This document shows positions 7,190 to 16,239 of a DNA stretch of 64,000 bases, piece by piece. The translations under genes were made by a program, and so were the position numbers. The notes under the pieces are model-generated. The model was not told the origin of the DNA. It searched no databases and was given only the letters and a program-made list of their open reading frames with translations. The DNA comes from Acidobacteriota bacterium (GTDB lineage Bacteria; Acidobacteriota; Terriglobia; Terriglobales; SCQP01), in contig JAKASR010000012.1 of assembly GCA_021818955.1 (NCBI GenBank), positions 1 through 64,000 of the forward strand. Direction: 5' to 3'. Every line of letters starts with the position of its first letter. Within the stretch, counting starts at the first letter, position 1.

Positions 7190-7268
7190 CTGAGTATTCG
7201 CCAAGCGTCCGGCTTCGGCCGGACCTTTGCGAAAGCGTCAGCGCCTAAAAGTAAAAGCGGCCGAGCCG
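7190..7268 (+). repeat. Dispersed element, copy 2, with upstream UUCG hairpin
   Basis: The 42-bp core lies at 7227-7268 and is preceded by a hairpin at 7207-7224: a 7-bp stem GTCCGGC / GCCGGAC closed by TTCG, which as RNA is the very stable cUUCGg tetraloop. The same extended form recurs at 55874-55952. The element ends 42 bp before the murE start; a TTG inside it can mislead gene callers into extending murE. Confidence 0.85.
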
Positions 7269-7310
7269 CCCGGCATTGCGCGGCCATTGGTTAGAATATT
7301 TGGCAACCGG

Positions 7311-8846
7311 ATGAATCTGGCAACGCTCACTCACGGGTTGGAAATTGTAAGCCTGCGCGGCGATCTGTCGCAGCCGATACGAGGCTTGCATTATGATTCA
7401 CGCCAAATTGCGCCTGGACAAGCTTTTGTCGCCATCCGGGGATATCAAAGCGACGGCAACCGCTTTGCCGGCATGGCCCGCGAACGCGGCGCCACGGCCA
7501 TTATTTCGGAACTGGCCCCGCCGGAAAACTGGACAACAGCATGGGTGCAAGTGCGGGATGCGCGCCGGGCCCTGGCGCAGGCCGCGGCCAATTGGTATGG
7601 CCATCCCTCGCGCCGGGTGGAGTGTGTCGGCCTGACCGGCACCAACGGCAAAACCACCACCGCCTTTTTGGTGGAAAGCATTCTGCGCCAGGATGGACGC
7701 AATACCGGACTGCTGGGCACCATCGAATACCATCTGGGCGAGCGCGTGATTGCCTCGCCGCATACCACCCCCGAGTCGCTGGATTTACAAGCGTTCTTAG
7801 CCGAAGTGGCGAAATTGGCCGCGGAGGGCGGCCGCGCCGCCGCCGTGATGGAAGTTTCCTCGCACGCGCTGGCGCTGGATCGCGCCTGGGCTTGCCGCTT
7901 TGCCGCCGCGGTATTCACCAACCTGACCCGCGACCATCTCGATTTTCACGGCAGCTTCGAGGCCTACGCCGCCGCCAAGCGCCGGTTGTTTGAAGGCACC
8001 GGCGACGGCCCGCCGCGGTTTGCCATCGTCAACGCCGACGATCCCGCCGGAGCAACGATGCTCGCCGGCTTTCGCGGCCCGGCGATCCGCTATGGCCTAT
8101 CGCCGGGCGCCGATTTCCGGGCGCTCGATTACCGGCTTCATGCCGCAGGCTTGGAGATCGAAATACAAGCGCAGCGGCCCCGGCCGGCGCAATTTTGCCT
8201 GCACAGTTCATTGGCCGGACGGGTGAATGTCTCCAATATTTTAGCCGCGGCCGCCGCGGCTTACGCCTTGGGAGTGGCGCCGGAAACGATTGCCGCCGGT
8301 GTGGCGGCGCTGCCGCGGGTGCGCGGGCGGTTCGAACGCGTGCTTGCCGGGCAGCCGTTTCAAGTCGTCGTCGATTACGCCCACACGCCCGACGCGCTGC
8401 GGAACCTGCTCGGCCTGGCGCGCGAACTGCTGCGCAGCCAGGCCCGGCCGGGACGGCTATTGTGCGCCTTCGGTTGCGGCGGCGACCGCGACCGCGGCAA
8501 GCGTCCGCAAATGGGGAAAATCGCGGGCGAGGCTTGCGATGTGGTTGTGGTTACCTCCGACAACCCGCGCCATGAACCGCCCGAGGCGATCCTGGCGGAG
8601 ATCGAAGCCGGCATGGCCGGAACTCCCGCGCGCCGCCGTCGGGAACCCGACCGGCGCGCGGCGATCTGCGGGTTGCTGCGCGAAGCGCGCCCGGGCGACC
8701 TGGTGGTCATCGCCGGCAAGGGCCATGAAACCGAGCAGATTATCGGCGATCGCCACCTGCCTTTCGACGACACGGAGGTGGCGCGCGCCGAGCTGGAAAA
8801 AATGGGCTGGCCGGCGCGCCGCCGCGAAACCAGCCGGCCAGGCTAA
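7311..8846 (+). CDS. murE: UDP-MurNAc-tripeptide synthetase (meso-diaminopimelate adding)
   Basis: A 511-residue cytoplasmic Mur ligase adding the third amino acid of the peptidoglycan stem peptide. The ATP-binding loop GTNGKTTT is at 110-117; SSHALALDR and TRDHLDFHGSFEAYAAAKRRLF (with the conserved Lys) follow, then YAHTPDALRN in the C-terminal domain. DNPR at 417-420 is the signature of enzymes adding meso-diaminopimelate. The ATG at 7311 gives the expected N-terminus; an upstream TTG at 7227 lies in a repeat and was rejected. A TAGAAT box at 7292-7297 puts transcription start only a few bases before the ATG. The gene lies outside a division/cell-wall cluster, which is uncommon. Confidence 0.95.
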   Translation: MNLATLTHGLEIVSLRGDLSQPIRGLHYDSRQIAPGQAFVAIRGYQSDGNRFAGMARERGATAIISELAPPENWTTAWVQVRDARRALAQAAANWYGHPSRRVECVGLTGTNGKTTTAFLVESILRQDGRNTGLLGTIEYHLGERVIASPHTTPESLDLQAFLAEVAKLAAEGGRAAAVMEVSSHALALDRAWACRFAAAVFTNLTRDHLDFHGSFEAYAAAKRRLFEGTGDGPPRFAIVNADDPAGATMLAGFRGPAIRYGLSPGADFRALDYRLHAAGLEIEIQAQRPRPAQFCLHSSLAGRVNVSNILAAAAAAYALGVAPETIAAGVAALPRVRGRFERVLAGQPFQVVVDYAHTPDALRNLLGLARELLRSQARPGRLLCAFGCGGDRDRGKRPQMGKIAGEACDVVVVTSDNPRHEPPEAILAEIEAGMAGTPARRRREPDRRAAICGLLREARPGDLVVIAGKGHETEQIIGDRHLPFDDTEVARAELEKMGWPARRRETSRPG

Positions 8847-8931
8847 ACCGGGCCGTATCCGCAGCTGATTTCCAACAATTCCGAGTGCAAATGGATTGCA
8901 TCGCGCGGCGCGCCGGTTTAATGTGGCCGCG

Positions 8932-10440
8932 ATGGCCTGCCGGATAGCATTGCGAGCGCGGCGAGGCTGGATTGCCGCCGTGGGTTTAGCGCTGGCATGT
9001 GTCGCGGCGTCGCCGGCGACTGCATCGCAAAAAGCCCAACCGGTACGCACCGCTGCCGGCGGAGTTAATCAGGCGTCCAGCGGAGTTAATCAAGCGCCCG
9101 CGCGCCCATTAAGCAATCGCGCAGTGCTGCGCTGGTATCGCCAGCGCCTGCCGGCGCAGGTGATAGCGGCGCGGATCCGGGCCGCGGCGCAGGTCAGATT
9201 CGATCTCTCCACCGCGGCCTTGCAGCAAATGCAGCGCGCCGGCGTTCCGGCGGCGGTGTTGGCGGCGATGATTGCGGCTCAGGCGCGGCAAGCCCTGGAG
9301 CGCGAGCGCGCGCGCCGGCGGCGTGCCGCCGCGGCGCGGCGGCAGGCGCGCCGGCTGCGAAAACAACGGGCGCGCGCCGCCGCCCTGCGGCGCGCCGCGG
9401 CGCAAACTTTTTGGCCGCGGCCGCGCTCGCGGGCATTTCTCGCGGCCATGCTGCCGCGCTTGGCTTGGGTGGCCGGCTATCGCGCGGCAAGGCGGCGCGG
9501 CCTGGCGGCCTATGGCTTCGTGCTGAGGACGCGAGGCCTTGTCGTCGCGGCCTGGCCGCGGCGGCGCCCGCCGGCCGCGGCGCAGGTGCGCTTGGGCAAT
9601 GGCGCCATCTACGACAAACCGCGCCTGCTCGATCTGGATGCGGGGCGGGGAGTGTTGTGGCTGCATTTACCGGCGCGGCAACTGGCGGCCCTGGACGCCC
9701 GGCGCGTCCGCCACGGCGAATTGACCGCCGGAACGGCCGCCGGCCGCCGCAAGACTGCCCCGGGGTACGACCGCTCGCCGCGCTTGTCTCGCGCCCAACG
9801 GGTGTATCTGCTCGCCTATACGGCCCAGCCAAGCGCGAATTGGCGCATGTTGCGCCGGCTGGACGCGCCCGCGGCCGCGCCGCCGGGAGCGCGGTTGATT
9901 GCCGCCCGCCTGGGGCGCGCGGCGGCGGCGCGCTGGGGCATCGGCGGGCGCTGGCTGGTAAGCCGTGCGCCGGCCACGCCGGGCAGTCCCGTCTTTGATC
10001 GCGCCGGAACCTGGCTGGGCATGGCCCTTGTGCCGCCGGGCGCGGGCCAGCCGCTGCTGCTCCCGCGAGGCGATCTGGCGGGACGCTCCGGACGGCGCGG
10101 GCGCAGGTTGTTGCGGGCCCCCGGCCCGGCGGCCTCGCGCCTATCCTCCAGCTTTTATATAGAAGACCGGACCGGGCATGACTACGCCAAGCGGCTGGCG
10201 GCGGAATTGGAAAAGCAATCCGGCCTGCGCCGCACGCGCCAACGCGGCCCAGCCCGCTGGCTGCTGGTGTTGACGCTCGAACGTGCGCGCCGGCGGCGCT
10301 GGGAACGGCTGGTTGTGCGCGATGCGGCGACGCGCGCGCGGGTGTGGTCGGGCGAAGAGCCGATTGAGCTGTTTCGGCGCAGCGCCGCCCGCCGGCTGGC
10401 GGATGATTGGCTGCGCACCGCTCCCGGCCGGAAAAAATAA
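8932..10440 (+). CDS. Secreted Ala/Arg-rich protein with degenerate trypsin-like region
   Basis: About 502 residues with an N-terminal signal peptide (hydrophobic core GLALACVAASPATA). Residues about 65-125 carry NRAVLRWYRQRLPAQVIAAR, FDLSTAALQQMQRAGV and PAAVLAAMI, matching a short motif frequent in secreted acidobacterial proteins. A very basic helical stretch follows (about 130-160). Around residues 200-390 the pattern resembles a two-barrel trypsin-like fold ending in TPGSPVFDRAGTWLGMAL; normal S1 peptidases have GNSGGP/GNSGSP here, and no clear His or Asp of the triad is seen, so catalysis is doubtful. The last 100 residues have a separate alpha/beta pattern. Function unknown. Confidence 0.6.
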   Translation: MACRIALRARRGWIAAVGLALACVAASPATASQKAQPVRTAAGGVNQASSGVNQAPARPLSNRAVLRWYRQRLPAQVIAARIRAAAQVRFDLSTAALQQMQRAGVPAAVLAAMIAAQARQALERERARRRRAAAARRQARRLRKQRARAAALRRAAAQTFWPRPRSRAFLAAMLPRLAWVAGYRAARRRGLAAYGFVLRTRGLVVAAWPRRRPPAAAQVRLGNGAIYDKPRLLDLDAGRGVLWLHLPARQLAALDARRVRHGELTAGTAAGRRKTAPGYDRSPRLSRAQRVYLLAYTAQPSANWRMLRRLDAPAAAPPGARLIAARLGRAAAARWGIGGRWLVSRAPATPGSPVFDRAGTWLGMALVPPGAGQPLLLPRGDLAGRSGRRGRRLLRAPGPAASRLSSSFYIEDRTGHDYAKRLAAELEKQSGLRRTRQRGPARWLLVLTLERARRRRWERLVVRDAATRARVWSGEEPIELFRRSAARRLADDWLRTAPGRKK

Positions 10441-10450
10441 GTTTAAGTTT

Positions 10451-10496
10451 AGAGTCTGGAAATTAGACTCTGCAGCCGCTCCCGTGTTTTTATAAT
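10451..10496 (+). promoter_or_regulatory. Inverted repeat and -10 box upstream of the YihY gene
   Basis: AGAGTCT (10451-10457) and AGACTCT (10465-10471) form a 7-bp inverted repeat with 7 bp between. A perfect TATAAT lies at 10491-10496, 14 bp before the ATG at 10511; no good -35 box is evident, so the palindrome, which covers that region, may bind an activator or repressor. It could instead be a weak stem downstream of the preceding gene. Confidence 0.4.
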
Positions 10497-10510
10497 TGGG
10501 TTACTGCGCC

Positions 10511-11572
10511 ATGTCTTCATCATCATCATCGGAAATTCCGCCGCCGCCCCCGCCGGCGGGCGCCGCTTACCCGCCGGAAGCCGCCGCCGGCTGGTTCACC
10601 GCGCTGCCTCCCGGCTGGCGGCCGCGCGCCCGGCTGTTGTGGCGGCAGACCAAAGCCGCCGCGAAGCTGCTCGGACCCAGCGCCAAGCTGCTTTTCCAGA
10701 TCGAGAACCACACTTACGCCTATTCGGTGGCGGCCAGCGTGATCCTGGCGTTTCTGCCTTTTCTGCTGCTGCAGATCACGATTGCCGGCATGTTTAAATC
10801 GTTGGGCTCGGTGCAAGTCATTTTTCAAGTGGTGCGCGATTACCTGCCCGCCGGGCAGTCGCTGATCATCAACGATTTGAAGTACCTTTCGACCCACCAC
10901 CAACATGCGGCGCAGGCGTTTTCGCTGCTGATGCTGGCGATCAGCAGCACCGGGGTTTTTCTGCCGCTGGAGGTGGCGCTAAACGGCATCTGGGGATTTC
11001 ACCGCAATCGCAGCTATGTGCGCAACCAGGGGGTTTCCCTCGGCCTGGTGGCCGCCTGCGGGGCGCTGGCGTATATCTCCGTGGCGTTGACGGCGGCCGG
11101 ACAGGGATTCGCCGGCCATTTGCTGCATTTCCTGCTGCCCGCGGCCTGGACCGGCGCTTTTCGCGCCAGCGATGCGGTGCTGGCCTGGTGTGTAATGCGG
11201 CTCTGCGTGCTGCCGGCGACGATTCTGGGTTTTTTTCTGATCTATTGGTGGCTGCCCAATGGCCCGGTTCCGGCGGTGCAGGTTTTCCCGGCAGCCTTTT
11301 ACGCCGGCCTGCTGGCCGAAATTTTCCGCACCGTGTTTCGCTGGGTGCTGCCGCTGCTGGATTTTAAAACCGTCTATGCCGATTTCGCCTTGCCGGTAAC
11401 GCTGATTGTCTGGGGCTTTGCCGGGGCGCTGCTGTTGCTGTTCGGCGCCAGTTTATCGGCGCGCGGCATCGCCCGCATGCCCGCGCATTTGCGCATGAAC
11501 CTGCCTTGGCGTGCCGGCCTGGGGCATCATCGCCGGCAGGCGGATGAAACCAAAACGCAGCCCGCGCCGTAA
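10511..11572 (+). CDS. YihY/BrkB family inner-membrane protein
   Basis: A 353-residue protein with a Ser/Pro-rich N-terminus (about 1-35) and six predicted membrane segments: about 75-97, 130-150, 175-200, 230-250, 270-290 and 305-325. SVAASVILAFLPFLLL, the GVFLPLEVALNGIWG segment and YAGLLAEIFRTVF are typical of the YihY/UPF0761/BrkB family. The family was once thought to be ribonuclease BN, an assignment since withdrawn; its real role is unknown. The ATG at 10511 gives a short 5' leader behind a TATAAT box. It ends 36 bp from the convergent export operon. Confidence 0.9.
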   Translation: MSSSSSSEIPPPPPPAGAAYPPEAAAGWFTALPPGWRPRARLLWRQTKAAAKLLGPSAKLLFQIENHTYAYSVAASVILAFLPFLLLQITIAGMFKSLGSVQVIFQVVRDYLPAGQSLIINDLKYLSTHHQHAAQAFSLLMLAISSTGVFLPLEVALNGIWGFHRNRSYVRNQGVSLGLVAACGALAYISVALTAAGQGFAGHLLHFLLPAAWTGAFRASDAVLAWCVMRLCVLPATILGFFLIYWWLPNGPVPAVQVFPAAFYAGLLAEIFRTVFRWVLPLLDFKTVYADFALPVTLIVWGFAGALLLLFGASLSARGIARMPAHLRMNLPWRAGLGHHRRQADETKTQPAP

Positions 11573-11608
11573 ATCCGGCCGCTGGTGAAGCCAGGAGCGG
11601 CGCCGCGC

Positions 11609-12862
11609 CTACTCGTAGCGGAGCGCTTCGATGGGGTTGAGTTTGGCCGCCTTCACCGCGGGATAGACGCCGAAAAACAAGCCGACACTGACGGCGGCGC
11701 CGAAGCCGAGATACATCGCCCAGAGCGGGATGGAGGAGGGCAGTTTCGGCAGCAGCACATTAATCAGCAGACTGATGAGCCAGCCGCCGGCGATGCCCAG
11801 CAATCCGCCCAGGCCGGTAAGGGTGACCGCTTCGGCGAGAAATTGTTGAATGATATCGGTGCGGCGGGCGCCGATGGCCTTGCGAACGCCGATTTCGCGG
11901 GTGCGCTCGGTGACCGAGACCAGCATGATGTTCATCACCCCCACGCCGCCAATGAGCATGCCAATCGAAGCCACGACCACGATGATGAGCGCTACTTCCG
12001 ACGTAATGTCGTGGAACTGCTTAATGATGCTGTCGGCGGTGGCGTAGCCAAAGCTGTCGGGCTGATTCCATTGATCATGGCGGCTGCGGCGCAGGGCGAT
12101 GCGAATCTCATCAATCGCCTGTTGTAATTCTCCCGGCTTGGCGGTGGCGGCGAAGAAGTGCTCGCGCGCGTTGGCATAAATTTTGCGGAACGAATCGTAG
12201 GGAATGATGGCGGCCAGATCCTGTTGATCGTTGCCGGCCATGTTCTGCGGGGCGAAAACGCCGATGACGCGAAAACTGTTGCCATTGACGTTGATATGCC
12301 CCCCGATGGGATCGGGGGTGCGTGGGAACAGGTCCTGCGCGAGCGTGGTGCCCAAAACAATCACCATCTGATGGTGGCGGTTTTCGATGGGGGTAAAGAA
12401 GCGGCCCGCGCCCAGGGTGCGGTTCATGACGACGGGATAATTGGGCATGGCGCCGCTGAACTGGATGCTGGCCACCACGTGGCCCTTGCGCACCGCCTGA
12501 TCGGGAGTGCCGCCGTATTCGCCGACATCGCGGAACACCTGCGGGCTGACAGCCTGGCAGGCGCTGCAGAAGCTCTCGACTTCGTCTATATCGTGTTGAC
12601 TGATGGGGGGGCGATTGAGTTCCTGCGGCGTCAGCCGGCCGACATGGATGCCGGGCTGAAATTTGTACACGAAGATGGTATTGGTGCCGAAGCTTTTCAT
12701 CTCGTTGGTAAACGATTGATTCAGCCCGGTGAGAATGCTGCCGATAGCCATCAGGGTGACCACGCCGACGAAGACGCCCAGGATGGTCAGCGCGGAGCGC
12801 AACTTATGGGAGCGCAGCGTGTCGAGCGCCAGATGCAGGTTTTCGCTGAGCGGGGTGGCCAT
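11609..12862 (-). CDS. MacB-like ABC transporter permease, second of two
   Basis: A 417-residue permease with the MacB/FtsX plan: N-terminal membrane helix after NLHLALDTLRSHKLRSALTI, a periplasmic domain of about 230 residues, and three C-terminal helices. VTERTREIGVRKAIGARR between helices is the usual coupling motif for the ATPase, and the end ...AAKLNPIEALRYE is typical. It is the last gene of a four-gene minus-strand operon (adaptor, ATPase, permease 1, permease 2) and begins one base after the stop of permease 1. The ATG at 12862 was chosen because the family N-terminus starts there. With two non-identical permeases, a heterodimer is likely. Substrate unknown. Confidence 0.9.
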   Translation of the reverse strand: MATPLSENLHLALDTLRSHKLRSALTILGVFVGVVTLMAIGSILTGLNQSFTNEMKSFGTNTIFVYKFQPGIHVGRLTPQELNRPPISQHDIDEVESFCSACQAVSPQVFRDVGEYGGTPDQAVRKGHVVASIQFSGAMPNYPVVMNRTLGAGRFFTPIENRHHQMVIVLGTTLAQDLFPRTPDPIGGHINVNGNSFRVIGVFAPQNMAGNDQQDLAAIIPYDSFRKIYANAREHFFAATAKPGELQQAIDEIRIALRRSRHDQWNQPDSFGYATADSIIKQFHDITSEVALIIVVVASIGMLIGGVGVMNIMLVSVTERTREIGVRKAIGARRTDIIQQFLAEAVTLTGLGGLLGIAGGWLISLLINVLLPKLPSSIPLWAMYLGFGAAVSVGLFFGVYPAVKAAKLNPIEALRYE

Positions 12863-12863
12863 C

Positions 12864-14105
12864 TCAAGTCTCCGCGCGCAGGGCCACAATGGGCTCCAGC
12901 TTGGCCGCTTTGGCGGCGGGATAGATGCCGAAGAAAAGGCCGACGGCGGTGGAGATGACCAGCGCCACGATCACGGCGCTCAGCGGCAACTGGAAGGGAA
13001 TCGGGGTCAAGTGTCCGGCGACGGTGGTAAACAGCCATGCCACCCCAATGCCGATGAGCCCGCCCATCGAGGAAAGCACCGCCGATTCGATCAGGAACTG
13101 CCAGAGCATGTCGCGGCGCCTGGCGCCGAGCGCCTTGCGGATACCGACCTCGCGGGTGCGCTCGGTGACGGCGGCCAGCATGATATTCATGATCACGATG
13201 CCGCCCACCACCAGGAAGACGGCGCTGACGCCCACCATCACCGCCGCAATCGAGCCGGTCAGGCGATGCCATAAATCCATGACCGCGCTGGAGCCGATGA
13301 TGCCGAAATCATCTTTGGCGTAGTAATTCAAATGATGGCGGGCGCGCATCAGCAGGCGCACCTCGTCAATGGCCGGAGTAATCAGGCTGGAGTTGGCGAC
13401 TTTGAAGCTGATGCCGATGGAATCCTGATTGCCATTCAGCTTGCGAAAGGTGGAGATGGGAATGAGGATGAACTGATCGAGGGAATTGCCGAAAACATTG
13501 CCCTGGCGGGTGGCCACGCCAATGATGCGAAAGCGATGGCCACCGGCAATCAGATGCCGGCCGAGGGGGTTTACGTCGGGAAACAGATGGGTGACCAGAT
13601 CGGGGCCGATGAATGCCACCATGGTGCGATGTTCCTCGTCGAAATGGTCGAGGAAACGGCCCTGCGCCACTTCGAAAGTGGACATGCTGATATCCGATGG
13701 GGTGACACCGCGCAAGCTGACTTGATCCATGCTTTGGCCATTGGCCTTGACGGTGCCGGTGGCATTAAAGCCGCTGAAAATAGTCGCCGCGGTTTCAACC
13801 GGCAGCTTGGCGTGCGTCTTTAAATATTCGTAATCGGCCATGTGCAGGATGGGATTGCGCTTGACGGCGGCCATATAGGCCTGGCGGTCGGTATATTCGT
13901 GCAAGCTAAAACGCGACAGGCTGAAGGTGTTCAGCCCCAGCCGCCCGATTTTGGTGGCCACGTAGAAGTTGACGCCATTCACCAGCGAAACCACCGCCAC
14001 CAGGGTGCAAATCGAGATGATAATGCCCAGCAGGGTTAAAAAGCTGCGCAGCTTGTGCGCCCAGAGGGACTCGAACGCAATCCGGATGGCTTCGCGAATA
14101 TGCAT
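12864..14105 (-). CDS. MacB-like ABC transporter permease, first of two
   Basis: A 413-residue FtsX/MacB-type permease. It begins MHIREAIRIAFESLWAHKLR and a first membrane helix, then a large periplasmic domain, then helices at about 285-310, 335-360 and 380-400. VTERTREVGIRKALGARRRD is the ATPase-coupling loop. The sequence differs clearly from the downstream permease, especially in the periplasmic domain, so the two are paralogues rather than recent copies. It starts 12 bases after the ATPase stop and ends one base before the next start codon, showing tight operon organisation. No ATPase domain is fused to it, unlike E. coli MacB. Confidence 0.9.
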   Translation of the reverse strand: MHIREAIRIAFESLWAHKLRSFLTLLGIIISICTLVAVVSLVNGVNFYVATKIGRLGLNTFSLSRFSLHEYTDRQAYMAAVKRNPILHMADYEYLKTHAKLPVETAATIFSGFNATGTVKANGQSMDQVSLRGVTPSDISMSTFEVAQGRFLDHFDEEHRTMVAFIGPDLVTHLFPDVNPLGRHLIAGGHRFRIIGVATRQGNVFGNSLDQFILIPISTFRKLNGNQDSIGISFKVANSSLITPAIDEVRLLMRARHHLNYYAKDDFGIIGSSAVMDLWHRLTGSIAAVMVGVSAVFLVVGGIVIMNIMLAAVTERTREVGIRKALGARRRDMLWQFLIESAVLSSMGGLIGIGVAWLFTTVAGHLTPIPFQLPLSAVIVALVISTAVGLFFGIYPAAKAAKLEPIVALRAET

Positions 14106-14117
14106 GCGCGCCTATTT

Positions 14118-14846
14118 TCAGGTCCGCACTGCCGCGCGCGCGGTGACCCGGTCTTCGGCAATCTGGCCGTCGCGAATGTGGATGACGCGATGAGCGTATT
14201 CGGCGATATCGTGCTCGTGCGTCACCAGCACGATGACGTTGCCTTGTTCCCAGAGCCGGTCGAAAACGCCCATGATTTCTTTGCTGGTGGTGCTATCCAG
14301 GTTGCCAGTCGGCTCATCCGCCAGAATCAGCGAAGGATGGTTGACCAATGCGCGGGCGATGGCGACGCGCTGGCGCTGCCCGCCGGAAAGCTCGTTGGGC
14401 TTGTGCTGGCGGCGATCCACCAGGTCCACCTTGCGCAGGGCTTCCAGGGCGCGCTCGGTGCGTTCCGCCGAGGGCACGCCGGCATAGATCAGCGGCAGTT
14501 CCACATTATGCTGCGCGGTCGCGCGCGGCAGCAGGTTGAATGTTTGAAAGACGAAGCCGATTTCCTTATTGCGAATGTAGGCTAATTCGTCGTCGGAAAG
14601 TTCGCCGACGGATTGCCCGTTGAGCCAATATTGCCCGCGGGTGGGGGTATCCAGGCAGCCAATCAGGTTCATCAGCGTGCTTTTGCCCGAGCCTGAAGGT
14701 CCCATGATGGCGACGTACTCGTTCCGCCGGATATTTAAATTGACGCCTCGCAGCGCCGACACCTGCTCGGCCCCCATGGCATAGACCTTCCACAGGTCTT
14801 CGGTGCGGATGACGAATTCGTGCGGGGTTGCGGCAGGCGTGGCCAT
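14118..14846 (-). CDS. MacB/LolD-type ABC transporter ATPase
   Basis: A 242-residue nucleotide-binding subunit. Walker A is GPSGSGKST (49-57), the Q-loop is FVFQTFNLL, the ABC signature is [15 protein letters not shown], Walker B is [12 protein letters not shown], and the H-loop is VTHEHD. The short insert after Walker A ([14 protein letters not shown]) fits the MacB/LolD/FtsE subgroup. It would power the two FtsX-type permeases encoded just downstream together with the periplasmic adaptor upstream. Seven bases separate it from the adaptor gene. Such complexes (type VII ABC systems) export macrolides, peptides or lipoproteins without moving the substrate through the membrane domain; the actual cargo here cannot be told. 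Confidence 0.95.
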   Translation of the reverse strand: MATPAATPHEFVIRTEDLWKVYAMGAEQVSALRGVNLNIRRNEYVAIMGPSGSGKSTLMNLIGCLDTPTRGQYWLNGQSVGELSDDELAYIRNKEIGFVFQTFNLLPRATAQHNVELPLIYAGVPSAERTERALEALRKVDLVDRRQHKPNELSGGQRQRVAIARALVNHPSLILADEPTGNLDSTTSKEIMGVFDRLWEQGNVIVLVTHEHDIAEYAHRVIHIRDGQIAEDRVTARAAVRT

Positions 14847-14853
14847 GAGGTTC

Positions 14854-16239
14854 CTAACTGGCGGTATTCGCTGCAGCAGCGGCCGCCGCCGGATTCAGAT
14901 TATTGATCTTGATGCGGGCATGATTTTTCAGGGTGCGCAAGGCGCTGTACGGTCCCGTGACCACCTGATCGCCCGGGTGCAGCGCATTCAAGACCTGGAT
15001 GGTATCTTCGCCGGTGACGCCGGTCTTTACCGGCACAAACACCGCTTGCTGGCCGCGAATCACGAAGACTCCCTGGATGGGCTTGCCCGGTTTGGCGGCG
15101 GTGCCGGGGGCGGCGGCTTCCGCCACGCCCGGGCGGGCAGGCTGCAACTGTTGCGGGTCGCGCTCGACGATGGCCTGGATGGGAATGCTCAAGGCATCAT
15201 GCGCTACGGCGGTGATGATATGGCCGGTGCAGGACAGCCCGGGACGGATGCCTTCCGGGGGTTGGTTCAAGGTGATCACCACTTTGAAATCTTTCGCTTC
15301 CTGGTTCGCCTGGCCGCCGGAGGTGGTGGCCGCCACGCCAGTCGATTGCAGCAGCGCGGTATCGCCGACCTCGGTCACCGTGCCGGGGAATTCACGGCTG
15401 CCGTAAGCATCGATGGTAACCATGGCCGGCTGGCCCATTTTCACATGTTCAATATCGGATTCATCCACCTGCAGATGCGCGGTTACGACCGACATATCGG
15501 CGACCCGCATGAGCAGGCTGCCGGGCGAATTTTCAATTCCGAGCACGGCGGTGTCGCCTACATGCACCGGCAGATAGACCACCCGGCCATTTAACGGGCT
15601 GGTGTAGATGGTCAGGCTGAGTTGATCTTTGGCGCTCTGCAACTGCGCGCTGGCTTGCCGGATCTGCATATGCGCGCTGTGCAGCGTTGCCTGCGATTGC
15701 TGCACGCGCGCCTGATCCAGTTTGATCTGGGCGACGGCGGCATCGTAGGCCTCGAGGGCGGAATCGTAATCGGCGCGCGAAATCAGTTCCTGATGATAGA
15801 GCCCCTGAGCCCGGCGCCAGTTGGCCTTTTGCTGGGCGTATTGCGCCTCGCTCTGGAGCAGGCTGGCCCGCGACGTGGCGAGCGCGGCGTTTTGCGCCTG
15901 CGCCTGCGCTTCGAGCGTATGCAGGTTGGCGGTCATCGCGGCGACATTGGCGTGCTGCTGCACATTCCACAACTCCGCCAGGCGCTCGCCTCTCGTCACC
16001 CGGTCGCCTTCTTTGACGTATAAACGCGTAATCTGGCCCACCGAATTGGAGCTGATGTCGGCATAGTTTTTCGGCTTGATTTGCCCGGTCGCGGTCACGC
16101 GCGCGGTGACCGTGCTGCGCTCGACCCGGGCGGTTTGCACCGTGGTCACGCTCTGATTCCGATGCAGAATCGAAGCCACCACGACCCCGGCCAAGAGCAG
16201 CAGCGCCAGGGTGAACCAGAGAAGTTTTTTTCTTTTCAT
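14854..16239 (-). CDS. MacA/HlyD-type periplasmic adaptor (membrane fusion protein)
   Basis: A 461-residue protein with one N-terminal membrane anchor ([19 protein letters not shown]). A biotinyl-lipoyl-like half ([35 protein letters not shown]), a long alpha-helical hairpin rich in Ala and Gln (about 95-205), the second lipoyl half ([20 protein letters not shown]) and beta-barrel domains follow. This is the RND/MacA adaptor plan, bridging the inner-membrane ABC unit to an outer-membrane duct; no TolC-like gene is in the window. It is the first gene of the operon. On the same strand an 8-codon frame (16236-16262) with AGGAGG directly before its ATG ends in a TGA that overlaps this start (ATGA); whether it is translated is unclear. 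Confidence 0.92.
   Translation of the reverse strand: MKRKKLLWFTLALLLLAGVVVASILHRNQSVTTVQTARVERSTVTARVTATGQIKPKNYADISSNSVGQITRLYVKEGDRVTRGERLAELWNVQQHANVAAMTANLHTLEAQAQAQNAALATSRASLLQSEAQYAQQKANWRRAQGLYHQELISRADYDSALEAYDAAVAQIKLDQARVQQSQATLHSAHMQIRQASAQLQSAKDQLSLTIYTSPLNGRVVYLPVHVGDTAVLGIENSPGSLLMRVADMSVVTAHLQVDESDIEHVKMGQPAMVTIDAYGSREFPGTVTEVGDTALLQSTGVAATTSGGQANQEAKDFKVVITLNQPPEGIRPGLSCTGHIITAVAHDALSIPIQAIVERDPQQLQPARPGVAEAAAPGTAAKPGKPIQGVFVIRGQQAVFVPVKTGVTGEDTIQVLNALHPGDQVVTGPYSALRTLKNHARIKINNLNPAAAAAAANTAS

Noticed and set aside
7227-7310. N-terminal extension of MurE from the TTG at 7227
   Set aside because: This stretch lies in the dispersed element and has no MurE similarity; the ATG at 7311 gives the normal N-terminus.
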